Below are positions 1 through 9,674 of a stretch of DNA of 64,000 nt, one piece after another. Made by a program: the position numbers and the translations under genes. The notes below the pieces were generated by a model. The model saw only the letters and a program-made list of their open reading frames with translations. It ran no database searches and was not told the DNA's origin. Numbering within the stretch: position 1 is the stretch's first letter; each line of letters starts with the position of its first letter. Source of the stretch: Candidatus Poribacteria bacterium (GTDB lineage: Bacteria; Poribacteria; WGA-4E; WGA-3G); the NCBI GenBank assembly GCA_026706025.1, contig JAPOZO010000060.1, positions 62,001-126,000 on the forward strand, given 5' to 3'.

Positions 1-140
1 GGAAATTTTTGTGCTAATGCCAAACGAACGATGGAATTTTCTATTCAACCTAATTACGAAAATCGAGTCAAAAGATAAAGCGCAGAATTTCTGATTGCTG
101 CGGTTATAACACACAGAATTTGGATGGTACACAAAAAAGA

Positions 141-1511
141 ATGTCTAAACAAGTAGGTGACCAACGGCGGAACTTCCGATTTGCACTCCTGCAAGGCACT
201 TTCATGCGAATCAACCTCGCATTTGCGGATTCCGCGACAGTGCTTCCTGCTTTTATCCATAAATTAAGCGGTTCCGACCTTCTGGTAGGTTTAACCGGTT
301 CAATGATGACAGTAGGGTGGATGTGGCCACAACTGCTAATGTCCAATCTACTGGAACACCGTCCACGCAAAATGCCGTTTTATGCCCTCGGTATGAGCGT
401 CCGCGTTTTGGCATGGCTCGCCGTCTTTTTCTGCACCATCACAATAGGTGAGCAAAACCCAATGTTGCTCGCCGCCTGCTTTCTCGGATTCTACTTCTTA
501 TCCTCCTCCGCCATGGGTGTTTCAACGCTCCCTTACATGGACATCGTCTCCAAATCTATAGAACCGCAGCGGCGCGCCCGTTTTTTTAGTCTGCGACAAC
601 TGTACGGTGGGTTTTTCGCCATCTGGGTCGGATTCCTCGTGCGGGCTGTTCTCGGAAATGAAGCCGAATTTACGGGCATTTTGGGACGGATTACACAGAT
701 TTTCAAGACGTTCACGATGTACTTTATCGGCACCATCTGTAATGTGGAAACGGACCTCGGTTTTCCCTATAACTACGCCTTTCTCTTTATCTGTTCGGTG
801 ACTGCAGCGTTTCTTTCATTTATCAGTTTTTTAGGCGTGCGTGAACCGATCCACCCTGTTCAACGAACACGGCAACCCATTTCACAACATCTAAAACAGG
901 GACCGCACTTCCTCCGAACAGACGCAAATTACCGACGCTTTATTCTCTTTCGCGTCTTTGGGCATTTCTCTGGAATGGCATCCCCTTTCTACATCCCTTA
1001 TGCACTGAACGAACTCGGACTTTCTGAGGCAACGATAGGCTTTTTTATTGTCTGTTCCGCGTTGAGCGGTGTGATTTCAAACACAATATGGGGATATGTC
1101 GGCGAGAAGTATGGGGTACGATGGCTCCTGATTATTACGGCAGGGTTGATGGGTATTCCTGCCGCAATCGCCTTTTCTTCGGGTGTATTGCCAGTGTCGT
1201 TACAAATGCCAGCCTTTTTGCTGATTTTCATAGTCGGTGGTATTTTGGGGAACGGCATGATGGTGGGTTTTATGGCATACATGCTGAATATCGCACCACC
1301 ACGGAACCGTCCGACTTACATCGGCTTTATGAACACATTACTCATGCCTGTAGGTTTCGCCCCAGTGTTAGGTGGAATTCTCGCACCGCATATCGGTTAT
1401 CGGTGGTTGTTCGCCATTTCAATCGGCATCTCTATCGCCGGCTTCCGCATCGCTACCGGTTTGCAAGAAATTATGCACGATAATGAAGTAGAAACTGAAA
1501 CCGAAGCATAA
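141..1511 (+). CDS. MFS transporter (probable 12-TM permease)
   Basis: A polytopic inner-membrane protein of about 456 residues with regularly spaced hydrophobic segments through its length and a charged central loop around residues 240-270, the usual split between the two six-helix halves of a major facilitator. The C-terminal half repeats the helix pattern, with a WGYVGEKYGVRW loop like the MFS loop A motif (G-x-x-x-D/E-R/K-x-G-x-R). The frame is open from a TTG at 120, but the ATG at 141 (MSKQVGDQRRNF) is the better start; no strong Shine-Dalgarno precedes either. Substrate unknown. The closest description is the general MFS permease found in sugar or nucleoside uptake loci. It has no operon partner in the window: the next gene begins 165 bases later with its own ribosome binding site. 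Confidence 0.82.
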   Translation: MSKQVGDQRRNFRFALLQGTFMRINLAFADSATVLPAFIHKLSGSDLLVGLTGSMMTVGWMWPQLLMSNLLEHRPRKMPFYALGMSVRVLAWLAVFFCTITIGEQNPMLLAACFLGFYFLSSSAMGVSTLPYMDIVSKSIEPQRRARFFSLRQLYGGFFAIWVGFLVRAVLGNEAEFTGILGRITQIFKTFTMYFIGTICNVETDLGFPYNYAFLFICSVTAAFLSFISFLGVREPIHPVQRTRQPISQHLKQGPHFLRTDANYRRFILFRVFGHFSGMASPFYIPYALNELGLSEATIGFFIVCSALSGVISNTIWGYVGEKYGVRWLLIITAGLMGIPAAIAFSSGVLPVSLQMPAFLLIFIVGGILGNGMMVGFMAYMLNIAPPRNRPTYIGFMNTLLMPVGFAPVLGGILAPHIGYRWLFAISIGISIAGFRIATGLQEIMHDNEVETETEA

Positions 1512-1675
1512 TACCTTATTGCGTCTCCTTTCTATATCCTATGACTCGGTTTTCATACTGTTATTTTTTTTTACGGCACATTTTGTAGTTGTTGTGGTAT
1601 ACTTAAAAAAGAGCGCAGAAATCGTTCGCCATCCCTCACAGATAGCACCCAATTCCCTAAGAGGAACCTGATCGC

Positions 1676-2326
1676 ATGAAACTCACCTCATTTTTCATCC
1701 TTTTAACGCTATTTACCTTTTCAACACTATACCTACCGATCAGTTCCGCCCAAGATTACACGCAATGGAGTTTACCCGACGGTGCCAAAACCCGCATTGG
1801 TAAGGGCAGTATCAATGATATGCAATATTCCCCAGACGGTGCTATATTAGCAGTCGCGGGTTCTGTCGGTATTTGGCTCTACGACGCGGAGACCTTTCAA
1901 GAACTTGCCTTGCTCAGGAAAGGTGAGGACAGTGTTCGTAACATATCGTTCAGTCCGGATGGCAGAACCCTCGTGAGTGGGAGTGCGGACAAGACAGTCC
2001 GCCTATGGGATATTGCTACTGGAAAACCCAAAAAAGCACTTATAGGGCATGCGGAGAGTATCACGAGCCTCGCATTTAGTCCCGATAGCGCAACGCTTGC
2101 AAGTGGCAGTCTGAACGGGAACATCCGCTTCTGGGATGTAAACACTGGAGAACACAAGACCACACTCACAGGTCATGCAGCAGAGGTGAGAAGCCTTTGG
2201 TTCAGTCCTGATGACGAAATCCTTGCAAGTACAGGGCCGGACGGCACCCTCCGCCTCTGGGATACAAACACTGGCGAGGAAGAGAAGACACTCGCCGCCT
2301 ATGGGATGTTGATACTGGCGAGTTAA
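1676..2326 (+). CDS. Exported WD40-repeat protein, C-terminally cut by a frame change
   Basis: The 216-residue product starts with a clear signal peptide (MKLTSFFILL..., cleavage near SSAQ) and continues with WD40 repeats: about four blades with the FSPDG...LASGS...RLWD pattern. A functional WD40 propeller normally needs six or seven blades. Frame 0 leaves the WD40 pattern after EEKTLAA and stops at 2324-2326, while the next frame carries on with the missing blade end (RLWDVDTGELKK) to a stop at 2362-2364. The gene therefore looks truncated by a deletion between near-identical repeats. AAGAGGA at about 1660 is a plausible Shine-Dalgarno for the ATG at 1676. No partner protein can be named. 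The product may be non-functional. Confidence 0.75.
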   Translation: MKLTSFFILLTLFTFSTLYLPISSAQDYTQWSLPDGAKTRIGKGSINDMQYSPDGAILAVAGSVGIWLYDAETFQELALLRKGEDSVRNISFSPDGRTLVSGSADKTVRLWDIATGKPKKALIGHAESITSLAFSPDSATLASGSLNGNIRFWDVNTGEHKTTLTGHAAEVRSLWFSPDDEILASTGPDGTLRLWDTNTGEEEKTLAAYGMLILAS

Positions 2327-2364
2327 AAAAAATACTCCAATATCCAAGATTCACCGAATTTTAA
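2293..2364 (+). pseudogene. Out-of-frame remnant of a WD40 blade
   Basis: In the frame offset from the WD40 gene, codons from 2293 read RRLWDVDTGELKKILQY and end at TAA 2362-2364. This matches the last strand of the upstream blades (RLWDTNTGEEEKTL, RFWDVNTGEHKTTL). The start of that blade is missing, so DNA was lost between two repeat units and the frame changed at about 2292-2300. Confidence 0.7.
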
Positions 2365-2392
2365 CAAATCCAATAAAGGGAGGTTATGATAG

Positions 2393-3157
2393 ATGAAGAT
2401 CGTAATGGCAAATTTAATTCTTGTGTGTGTTAGTGTAATTGTCCTGAGTCTAATGTTTACCAGCATCGGCAATGCCGAATTTGATCCGAAAACGGTTGTT
2501 GGGATGTGGCTCTTTGATGAGGGCAAGGGGGATACAGCAGTAGATTCCTCTGAAAATGGTAAAGACGGGGAAATTGTGAACGCTCCGAAATGGATAAAGA
2601 ACGGTAAATTCGGAGCCGCGCTTGAGTTTAATGGGAATGAGAGTAAAGGACATGTTGTCGTCGGAAATTTAGGCCTATCTGGGGCGGTTACATTGGTTTT
2701 GTGGGCAAAACCGAGTGATGCCGCCAATGATGATCGGTTAATATCGAATGTCAGTGGACCGACAAATCCGGCTTTCGCAATTCGGTTCCAAAATGGCGCA
2801 GTTGACATTTGGGGTAAGGCATGGAAACCCGTCATCCCAAAATTTGATGACAACAAGTGGGGACACTATGCGTTTGTATTGGATGACGAGGGAAACGCGA
2901 CGGGCTATTACAACGGCAAAGAAGGGAACACAGTTGCCGATACCTATGTTTTTACGGATATCAGTATCGGCGCAACTTTTTTGCATCAATGGGGACAATA
3001 TTATGCCGGTGTCTTTGACGATATCGCGTTTTTCACTGTCGCCCTGACTGAGGCTGATATTAAAACCATCATGACAACAGGTCTCAAATCCGCGTTGGCG
3101 GTTTATCCCGCCGGCAAATTAGCCATAACATGGGGAAATATAAAAACCAGTCCATAA
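2393..3157 (+). CDS. Exported LamG-domain (concanavalin A-like) protein
   Basis: A 254-residue protein with a signal peptide (cleavage near IGNAE, about residue 29) and one LamG/concanavalin A-like jelly-roll domain over the rest. It has the usual start (MWLFDEGKGDTAVDSS), a central KWGHYAFVLDDEG strand and the YYAGVFDDIAFFTVALTEADI strand near the end. Such domains bind glycans or act as surface adhesion modules. I see no catalytic residues, so binding is the likely role. A strong AAAGGGAGG lies 9 bases before the ATG at 2393. A paralogue with the same C-terminal signature (GLxxALxVxPxGKLAxxW) lies at 52340. The next gene begins 12 bases after the stop, so the two are probably co-transcribed. 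Confidence 0.82.
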   Translation: MKIVMANLILVCVSVIVLSLMFTSIGNAEFDPKTVVGMWLFDEGKGDTAVDSSENGKDGEIVNAPKWIKNGKFGAALEFNGNESKGHVVVGNLGLSGAVTLVLWAKPSDAANDDRLISNVSGPTNPAFAIRFQNGAVDIWGKAWKPVIPKFDDNKWGHYAFVLDDEGNATGYYNGKEGNTVADTYVFTDISIGATFLHQWGQYYAGVFDDIAFFTVALTEADIKTIMTTGLKSALAVYPAGKLAITWGNIKTSP

Positions 3158-3169
3158 GGATCAGACTAA

Positions 3170-4603
3170 GTGCAAAGCAACTTTCATCAGATAGAATCCG
3201 ATTTACTTAAAACAATCCTTGTCATCGTGGCAATGGTGGTGGGGTTTTCGATTTCCGATGCAGCAGACCCGGTTGCCGGACACTGGGAGGGACAGATTGA
3301 GATTCCCGGTCAACCCATCGCCGTAAAAATTGATCTCACTATCAACGACAGTGGCTGGAGTGGAACTATCGACATTCCAGCACAAGGCGCGAAGGGATTA
3401 CCACTGTCTGATATCCTTGTTGTGGAAGAAGATAGTGGTCTGCGCGTCAAATTCTCAATTCGCGGCGTGCCGGGGAATCCAACCTTTGACGGGAAACTGC
3501 AAGACGGTGCCATCAGTGGTACATTCAGCCAAAGTGGTGCTACATTCGGATTCCGTCTCTCCCGTGATATTGTCGTCAAGGATCCCGCAAGACCACAAGA
3601 ACCAAAACCGCCGTTCCCTTATAAAATCGAAGAGGTAGCCTTTCAAAACGGTACAGTCAACCTTGCGGGGACTTTGACGTTACCACAAGGTGACGGTCCG
3701 TTTCCTGCCGTGCTCCTCATCTCCGGTAGTGGCTTGCAGGATCGAGACGAGACGTTGGTTGGTCACAAACCGTTTTGGGTGCTTGCCGACCATCTGAGCC
3801 GTGCAAGTATCGCTGTACTCCGTGTAGACGATCCCGGTATCGGTCAGTCAACGCCGCATCCGAAACCGCCAACGACAGCGGACTTCGCAACGGACGTAGA
3901 AGCAGGCGTGGCATTCCTTAAGAAAGATGACCGTATTAATCGTATCGGATTGATCGGTCACAGCGAAGGCGGTCTCATCGCAGCCATCGTCGCCAGTCGC
4001 AGCAATGATGTCGGCTTTATTGTACTGATGGCAGGTCCCGGTGTTCCTGGTGCCGAGTTGTTGCGTAAACAGAACGAACGTATTTTTGATGCAGCGGGAA
4101 TAGCGGGTGAGCGTAAACAGAATTTACTAACGCTCCTCGATCAGTTGTTTACAATCTTGACTTCAGAAGATATCGCGGAAGACGAACGGCAACAAGGGGT
4201 CAATGAAATTGTACGCAAGCAGCTTGAAATTAACGGTGTTCCGCAAGCACAACAGGACGAGACGTACGTACGGGCACTCGCGGAACAGTCACTTACCCCA
4301 TGGATGCGCTATTTCTTGACTTTTGATCCACGCCCTGCGTTTGAGAAAATCCGAGTGCCTGTCCTCGCGCTGAACGGTGAACTGGATGTACAGGTTGATG
4401 CCGAACAAAACCTCACGGCTATCGTCGCAGCTCTCGAAAAAGGCGGTAATCACAAAGTTACTGTGCATCGCCTGCCGGAACACAACCACCTCTTCCAACG
4501 CGCGCGTACAGGTTTGGTAAACGAGTACGGTGCCATTGAAGAGACGCTTTCACCGATGGTATTGGACTTAATTCGAGACTGGATATTGTCAGTAACGCAC
4601 TGA
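3170..4603 (+). CDS. Exported alpha/beta hydrolase with N-terminal beta domain
   Basis: A 477-residue exported hydrolase. Residues 1-31 form a signal peptide (ISDAADP). Residues 35-135 are a beta-rich domain (GHWEGQIEIPGQPIAVKIDL). An alpha/beta hydrolase of the dienelactone hydrolase/esterase type fills the rest. The nucleophile elbow is GHSEGG with Ser265; Asp406 (GELD) and His440 (EHNH) fit the rest of the triad. This arrangement is known from secreted esterases and peptidase S9-like hydrolases; the substrate cannot be told. The start is GTG at 3170, chosen because ATAAGGA overlaps the stop of the LamG gene just upstream, which suggests translational coupling. Confidence 0.85.
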   Translation: MQSNFHQIESDLLKTILVIVAMVVGFSISDAADPVAGHWEGQIEIPGQPIAVKIDLTINDSGWSGTIDIPAQGAKGLPLSDILVVEEDSGLRVKFSIRGVPGNPTFDGKLQDGAISGTFSQSGATFGFRLSRDIVVKDPARPQEPKPPFPYKIEEVAFQNGTVNLAGTLTLPQGDGPFPAVLLISGSGLQDRDETLVGHKPFWVLADHLSRASIAVLRVDDPGIGQSTPHPKPPTTADFATDVEAGVAFLKKDDRINRIGLIGHSEGGLIAAIVASRSNDVGFIVLMAGPGVPGAELLRKQNERIFDAAGIAGERKQNLLTLLDQLFTILTSEDIAEDERQQGVNEIVRKQLEINGVPQAQQDETYVRALAEQSLTPWMRYFLTFDPRPAFEKIRVPVLALNGELDVQVDAEQNLTAIVAALEKGGNHKVTVHRLPEHNHLFQRARTGLVNEYGAIEETLSPMVLDLIRDWILSVTH

Positions 4604-4658
4604 ACAGAGGACAGTATTATATGTCTTCAAGTACCCTTGAATATATTGGAGGATACAC

Positions 4659-7600
4659 ATGGAATATCAAGTATTCATTACTGTTTTGGCAGTCGTTGCA
4701 CTGATATTGACCAGTGAACTCAGTAATGCGATGGCAGCTGAACCCGAAGGGCTGGTGGGTCGTTGGAATTTTGACGACGGAACAGGCACCGACACCTCTG
4801 GAAACGGGAACCACGCCGTGCTTGGTGGAACAAAGATTTATTCACTCGGTGAAGGACATGCTTGTATTGAAACGATGCCTAAGGCAGAACCGATGCGAAT
4901 TCCGGTGCCTGAAAACTCTCCGCTTGCGATGTCGCGTGGGACAATCTGTTTTTGGCTAAATACGATATCGGATAGGGCCAATATTCTCAGGTATAACAAC
5001 GATGCTGTCGAACTTAACACCTATCGTGGCTGTTTTCAGGTGCGTTTCCAAGGTGAGAAGGATTTTCAATATTGGGAAGGGATCCTTGACTACGACTGGC
5101 CCAAATACGACATGCGAGAATGGGCGTTTTATCCACATGTGAAAGCCTCCATCGGCGATTCCGAATGGCATCTGTTCGCGGTTGCTTATGACGACAAAGC
5201 CAAGCAAATCGTAGGGTGGCGTGATGGGGAACAGATTGCAACAATCGATTTATCAACGGCGGACATGGAACCACTCCGCCGAGAGGGTTTAACGGAGATT
5301 CACACCGATGAACGCTTTGTCGGCTATCTCGATGATCTCCGTATCTATAACAAGCCGCTGACCGACGCTGAAGTTAAGCAGATTTACGACGCGACCAAGG
5401 ACATCTATGCAGGAAGACGGGATACGAATCTGGTTAAAAGAAGGCAGAATACTTACAAATACCAAGAAATAGACAGGACGCTCTACAAGGCGTGGCTACA
5501 GTTCAAGCCCCCTACGAAACAATACGATAAGAACTTGTTCAAAAACATCGTGGCTGAAGGCACAAATTCAACTGTTCAAACAGCAAGTTCTGAATTGGCG
5601 CAAGCAATAGAGTCTATGTTCGGTTTCAAGCCTTCTGTTTCGGAGACTGCCACTGTCACTGGACCAAAGGTTATTCTCGGAACAGCCGAAACTTCCAGCT
5701 GGATCCGCGATCGTGCTGAAGACCTACAACTAGATCGAATTGAGAGAGATGGGTTCGTTATCAAGACCTTGAAAGAGGGCACAGATGTTGCAATTATCGT
5801 TGCGGGGAAAATCCCAGCAGGGGTTGTTTTTGGCACCTTCGATCTGATCCGTCGCATTCAAATCGGGCAGGATCCGCTTGAACTTGATGCGTTAGAGAAT
5901 CCACAGGTACCTATCCGTATGGTGGCACATTGGTCTTACTTCCGTGGACTTTTCGGAGACAGATGGCGCGGTGGTGGCAGAGATAACTCAATTTTCAGTT
6001 GGGAAGAACTGCGCACCGGCGACACCAAACTTATTCGAGACTGGGTGCGTATGCTGGCATCGTGCGGTTGGAACGCACTCTGTCCGAGTGAAATTAACTG
6101 GCATTATCGAAACAATTTTCTGGAACATCTTGACGAAGTAGAGAAACTTGGCGACATCTGCCGAGACTACGGCATCAAACTCTATTGGAGTCCGAATTAC
6201 CTCCTTGCACTCGACCCAAAAACCGCCGATGCACTCTACAGCAGAGTCCCTGACTTCGGTGGATACATGATGAAACTTGGTTCGGAGAAACAGAACGGTG
6301 ATCCACGCCCGCCAATGGTGAACCGCATTGCGGACACACTGAAACCGTACGATGGAAAGGTGCTTGTGCGTGCGTTCGTTTATGGTAATCTTCGATACAC
6401 CCCAGAGCCATACCGCAACTTGATTCCGTACGACCTATTCGCACACGAGGACGGAAACTTTCGAGATAACGTCATTATAGTTCCTAAGGGTAGCCCTCTG
6501 GACTGGGACCTCGCGGCACCCATTCCCGCCCTTGATGGTGCAATTCAGAAAAACTTATATGGAAGTGAACTTGTCATTGACAAAAGCTGGCCGGTCTCTT
6601 GGGTCAAGAAGTGGAAGTGGTGGTTTGAACAGGATACCTATCGCAACGGACCAGGAAGCCTGAATAAATTCAATGTTGATTGTATCATGGGTGTGTCTAT
6701 GATCTCACCTGCACCCGCATGGACAAAATCTCCATTGAACGCCGTCAACTATTATGGGTTGGGACGACTCACTTGGAATCCAGACTTAACAGTGGATGAA
6801 ATCTACACAGAATGGATTCAACAGACATTCGGCGATGATCCAGAGGTCCTTAGAACGATCAAGACCATTCTGATGATGCTTGAGGAAGTGACGCGTAAGA
6901 CCTACAACTATCGTGGTTACCGCGGTATATGGCTTGATTCCTCCGACCCCGGCATGGCACAAGTCAAGACCCCCTATATAGTTAATAGGGAAGGGGCAGG
7001 CACTATAACACCGGCGTTGCGTGAGCGTGTGTTAGCGCAATACGCGCCAGGGCTTCGTGAGATATATGGAGACCAGTTACGCGGAGAAGTACACCTCACT
7101 GCCTTCCACTTCACAGAACACGATCAGCGACTCTCTATTGGCAGAACCCTCATACAGGACATCTATGCCAACATCGAAGAAGGCGTTGAGATGGCTGAAC
7201 AGGCAGCCGAGTTGTGGAAAACGCTTGAAGGCAAGGTAGATCCGCACAGATACGAATACACGTTGAAAATGCTGGTGGACTATGCCGCATCCGAACGCAG
7301 CCGCACCCTTAAGAAATGGGTGACAAATTTTGAGGCACATACAGGTAGGACACGCCTGGACACGCTTGCTGGATTGACTGCTGAGGCACTCGCTGAGGTT
7401 GGTACATACAATGTGCGGCATTTCGGTGCCGTAGCCGATGGCAAATCGAACGATGCGGATTCAATTAACCGAGCCATTGCTGCCTGCAACACTGCTGACG
7501 GTGGCACGGTATTTGTCCCGTCTGGGGTCTATGCCACTGGCATTATCCATCTGAAAAACAATGTCACGCTCGCACTTGATGCAGGGGCTACACTCAAAGC

Positions 7601-8102
7601 TTTGCCTGATGCGGATGCCGTTCTGCTTATCGGAGAAAACTTAGAAAACGTGAACATCTACGGTCCCGGCACTCTCAACGGAATAGGCAACAATGCTATT
7701 ACGCTACGACACTGCAAAAACGTAAAGATCCGAAACTTGAACGTCCATAATGGAGGCAATGCTGCCATCTTTGCGACGGATTGCGATGGAGTGATGGTAG
7801 ACAACATCAACATCCGAACAAATCAGGATGGACTCAACCTCTCTGAATGCCGTAACGTGACAGTTAGCGACTGTCGCATTGACACAGGGCAACGCGAGTA
7901 CGGGCGACCTATCGGCGGTGGTACCGCAATAAAATTTGATGGACAAGTATCTTCGTCCGATAACATCACTGTTCAAAATTGTTTCCTTGCCAACGGTGGG
8001 GGTGCGGTTGCAAGCAACACAGAAACCGAGAGTAACTCAGGCAACGCCAATTTTAAAAATGTCCGAGTGCACCATATTTCACCTATAGCGCACACACAGT
8101 AA
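4659..8102 (+). CDS. Three-module exported protein: LamG, GH67-like glucuronidase, right-handed beta-helix
   Basis: A 1147-residue exported protein. After a signal peptide (cleavage near NAMAAE, residues 1-27) come a LamG domain (about 30-245: VGRWNFDDGTGTDTSGNGNH), an N-terminal domain like that of GH67 alpha-glucuronidases (about 280-410), a GH67-like barrel (about 410-770, with FGGYMMKLGSE and VLVRAFVYGN matching signature regions of that family), a helical part, and a beta-helix of pectate lyase 3/GH28 type (about 912-1147: YNVRHFGAVADGKSNDADSI). The combination points to breakdown of uronic-acid-containing polysaccharide outside the cytoplasm. I have not verified the GH67 catalytic acids. 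The beta-helix is short for an active GH28 enzyme and may only bind. TTGGAGG precedes the ATG. Confidence 0.78.
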   Translation: MEYQVFITVLAVVALILTSELSNAMAAEPEGLVGRWNFDDGTGTDTSGNGNHAVLGGTKIYSLGEGHACIETMPKAEPMRIPVPENSPLAMSRGTICFWLNTISDRANILRYNNDAVELNTYRGCFQVRFQGEKDFQYWEGILDYDWPKYDMREWAFYPHVKASIGDSEWHLFAVAYDDKAKQIVGWRDGEQIATIDLSTADMEPLRREGLTEIHTDERFVGYLDDLRIYNKPLTDAEVKQIYDATKDIYAGRRDTNLVKRRQNTYKYQEIDRTLYKAWLQFKPPTKQYDKNLFKNIVAEGTNSTVQTASSELAQAIESMFGFKPSVSETATVTGPKVILGTAETSSWIRDRAEDLQLDRIERDGFVIKTLKEGTDVAIIVAGKIPAGVVFGTFDLIRRIQIGQDPLELDALENPQVPIRMVAHWSYFRGLFGDRWRGGGRDNSIFSWEELRTGDTKLIRDWVRMLASCGWNALCPSEINWHYRNNFLEHLDEVEKLGDICRDYGIKLYWSPNYLLALDPKTADALYSRVPDFGGYMMKLGSEKQNGDPRPPMVNRIADTLKPYDGKVLVRAFVYGNLRYTPEPYRNLIPYDLFAHEDGNFRDNVIIVPKGSPLDWDLAAPIPALDGAIQKNLYGSELVIDKSWPVSWVKKWKWWFEQDTYRNGPGSLNKFNVDCIMGVSMISPAPAWTKSPLNAVNYYGLGRLTWNPDLTVDEIYTEWIQQTFGDDPEVLRTIKTILMMLEEVTRKTYNYRGYRGIWLDSSDPGMAQVKTPYIVNREGAGTITPALRERVLAQYAPGLREIYGDQLRGEVHLTAFHFTEHDQRLSIGRTLIQDIYANIEEGVEMAEQAAELWKTLEGKVDPHRYEYTLKMLVDYAASERSRTLKKWVTNFEAHTGRTRLDTLAGLTAEALAEVGTYNVRHFGAVADGKSNDADSINRAIAACNTADGGTVFVPSGVYATGIIHLKNNVTLALDAGATLKALPDADAVLLIGENLENVNIYGPGTLNGIGNNAITLRHCKNVKIRNLNVHNGGNAAIFATDCDGVMVDNINIRTNQDGLNLSECRNVTVSDCRIDTGQREYGRPIGGGTAIKFDGQVSSSDNITVQNCFLANGGGAVASNTETESNSGNANFKNVRVHHISPIAHTQ

Positions 8103-8170
8103 AAACATAATGCGCTACTGAGATGGAATATCGCAAGCAAAATTCCCAGCACCTTAACAGGTTATAGACA

Positions 8171-9604
8171 ATGTACTTCAAGAAGAAAATTATATTGACG
8201 TTTCTGGGTAGTATCATTTTAGCCATAGCAACAGGCTGCATCACTGATACTACCAAACAACCTAATCAACCTTCAAAAATATCGAACTTGAAGCGTACCG
8301 ATACAGACCGGAAACTGGAGCGCACTAAGGCGTTTACATCAAATCTACCGATCATTATTATTGATACATCTGGAAACTGGATTCGCGACGAACCGAAAAT
8401 CGAGGCACAAATGAAGATTATTTACGATGAATCCAGCGGTAGAAACACCCTAAATAGTCAGCATATTGATTTCGAGGGGAAAATCGGCATAGAATTGAGA
8501 GGAAAAACTTCGCTCGGATTCCCGAAAAATCAGTACGGCGTAGAAATTCAGGACGATGAAGGCAACGACAAAGATGCATCGTTATTGCAACTGCCAGCCG
8601 AGTCGGATTGGGTTTTAAACGGACCCTATTCGGATAAAACCCTCATGCGAAATCATTTGGCGTACGAGTTCAGCAATCGCATCGGCAGATACGCAAGCAG
8701 AACAAAGTTCGTTGAATTGTTTCTCAATGAGAGCGGTGACACAATAACCGAAAACAAACATTACGTTGGGGTCTATCTACTCATAGAAAAGATTAAGCGC
8801 GGAAAAGATCGTGTTGATATTAAACCGCTGAAACCCGCGGACATCACCGGCGGTTATATCCTAAAAATCGATAAAACTGACAGGTATGAAACTTATTTCT
8901 TTACCCGTACCGGCACACGGTTGTTTCATGTATATCCGAAAGGACACGAGATGTCCTTCGACCAAAAAGCGTGGATTCAGAACTATATGGGCGAATTTGA
9001 AGCGGCATTAGCCGGAAAGGACTTTAAGGACCCAGAACGCGGATATGCTAAGTACATTGATATAGATGCTTTTATCGACCATTTCATCATCAATGAACTT
9101 TTCAGGAACATAGACGGATTTCGGAACAGCACATATATGTACAAAGAAAGAGACGGTAAACTGACAATGGGACCCGTCTGGGATTTCAACTTATCAATGG
9201 GCAATTCAAGTTTCAATCAGGGATGGAAAACGGATGGCTGGCTGATTTATACAAACCATGTCCCCTTTTGGTGGGATCGACTCCTACAAGACGCAAATTT
9301 CAGGCAAAAACTCGTCAAGCGATGGCAGACGCTTCGGAGAGATGTACTCGCCACTTCTAAACTCCTTGATGAGATTAATCGAACTGCCGAGTATCTATCC
9401 GAAGCACAGAAACGGAATTTCCAGAGATGGCCCGTGCTGGGTCGCCGTGCCTTCGGTAATCCTACACGGGGTCTACCTACATATCAACAGGAGGTCCAAC
9501 AGATGAAAAAATGGTTACAGGATCGGTTGAAATGGATGGATGAGCATATCGCATCACCACGTTCATCTATTTTTAGCACCGGGAGACTAAGACGTTTCCG
9601 ATAA
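8171..9604 (+). CDS. CotH-family protein, lipoprotein
   Basis: A 477-residue protein with a lipoprotein signal (ATGC, lipidated Cys23) followed by a CotH domain: GIELRGKTSLGFPKNQY, then AESDWVLNGPYSDKTLMRN, YVGVYLLIEKIKRGKDRVDI, GGYILKIDKTD and GPVWDFNLSMGNS. These are the conserved blocks of the CotH family, whose members include the Bacillus spore coat kinase. The invariant lysine and the Asp of the DFNLS block are present, so protein kinase activity is plausible, but the family also includes structural members. Export to the outer membrane or periplasm is inferred from the lipobox. It stands alone, 68 bases after the three-module glycosidase and 298 bases before the MoxR cluster. Confidence 0.83.
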   Translation: MYFKKKIILTFLGSIILAIATGCITDTTKQPNQPSKISNLKRTDTDRKLERTKAFTSNLPIIIIDTSGNWIRDEPKIEAQMKIIYDESSGRNTLNSQHIDFEGKIGIELRGKTSLGFPKNQYGVEIQDDEGNDKDASLLQLPAESDWVLNGPYSDKTLMRNHLAYEFSNRIGRYASRTKFVELFLNESGDTITENKHYVGVYLLIEKIKRGKDRVDIKPLKPADITGGYILKIDKTDRYETYFFTRTGTRLFHVYPKGHEMSFDQKAWIQNYMGEFEAALAGKDFKDPERGYAKYIDIDAFIDHFIINELFRNIDGFRNSTYMYKERDGKLTMGPVWDFNLSMGNSSFNQGWKTDGWLIYTNHVPFWWDRLLQDANFRQKLVKRWQTLRRDVLATSKLLDEINRTAEYLSEAQKRNFQRWPVLGRRAFGNPTRGLPTYQQEVQQMKKWLQDRLKWMDEHIASPRSSIFSTGRLRRFR

Positions 9605-9640
9605 AACTCCTAACCGACAATTGTTTACTATTTTCCAAAT

Positions 9641-9674
9641 TATGCACCTTTTTCGCCCACAAATTGCGTCATTA
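9641..9674 (+). promoter_or_regulatory. Candidate ECF-type promoter of the MoxR cluster
   Basis: TATGCACC (9641-9648) and GCGTCATTA (9666-9674), 19 nt between ATGCACC and GTCATTA. The same bipartite motif lies before the genes at 40418, 58086 and 63188, always facing the gene. The remaining leader to 9903 is about 230 nt. It holds degenerate echoes of the same words (TTATGCACTG at 9697, GCCACAAATTTTGCCCC at 9737) and no open reading frame I can support. Confidence 0.5.

Noticed and set aside
1470-1500. AATTATGCACGATAA within the MFS gene as another -35-like site
   Set aside because: It is coding (EIMHDNE) and no GTCATTA-like half follows at 17-19 nt.
2325-2332. Run of eight A as a programmed frameshift site in the WD40 gene
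   Set aside because: The frame-0 stop (2324-2326) is met at the start of the A-run and the frame change is needed before 2300, so slippage at this run could not join the frames.
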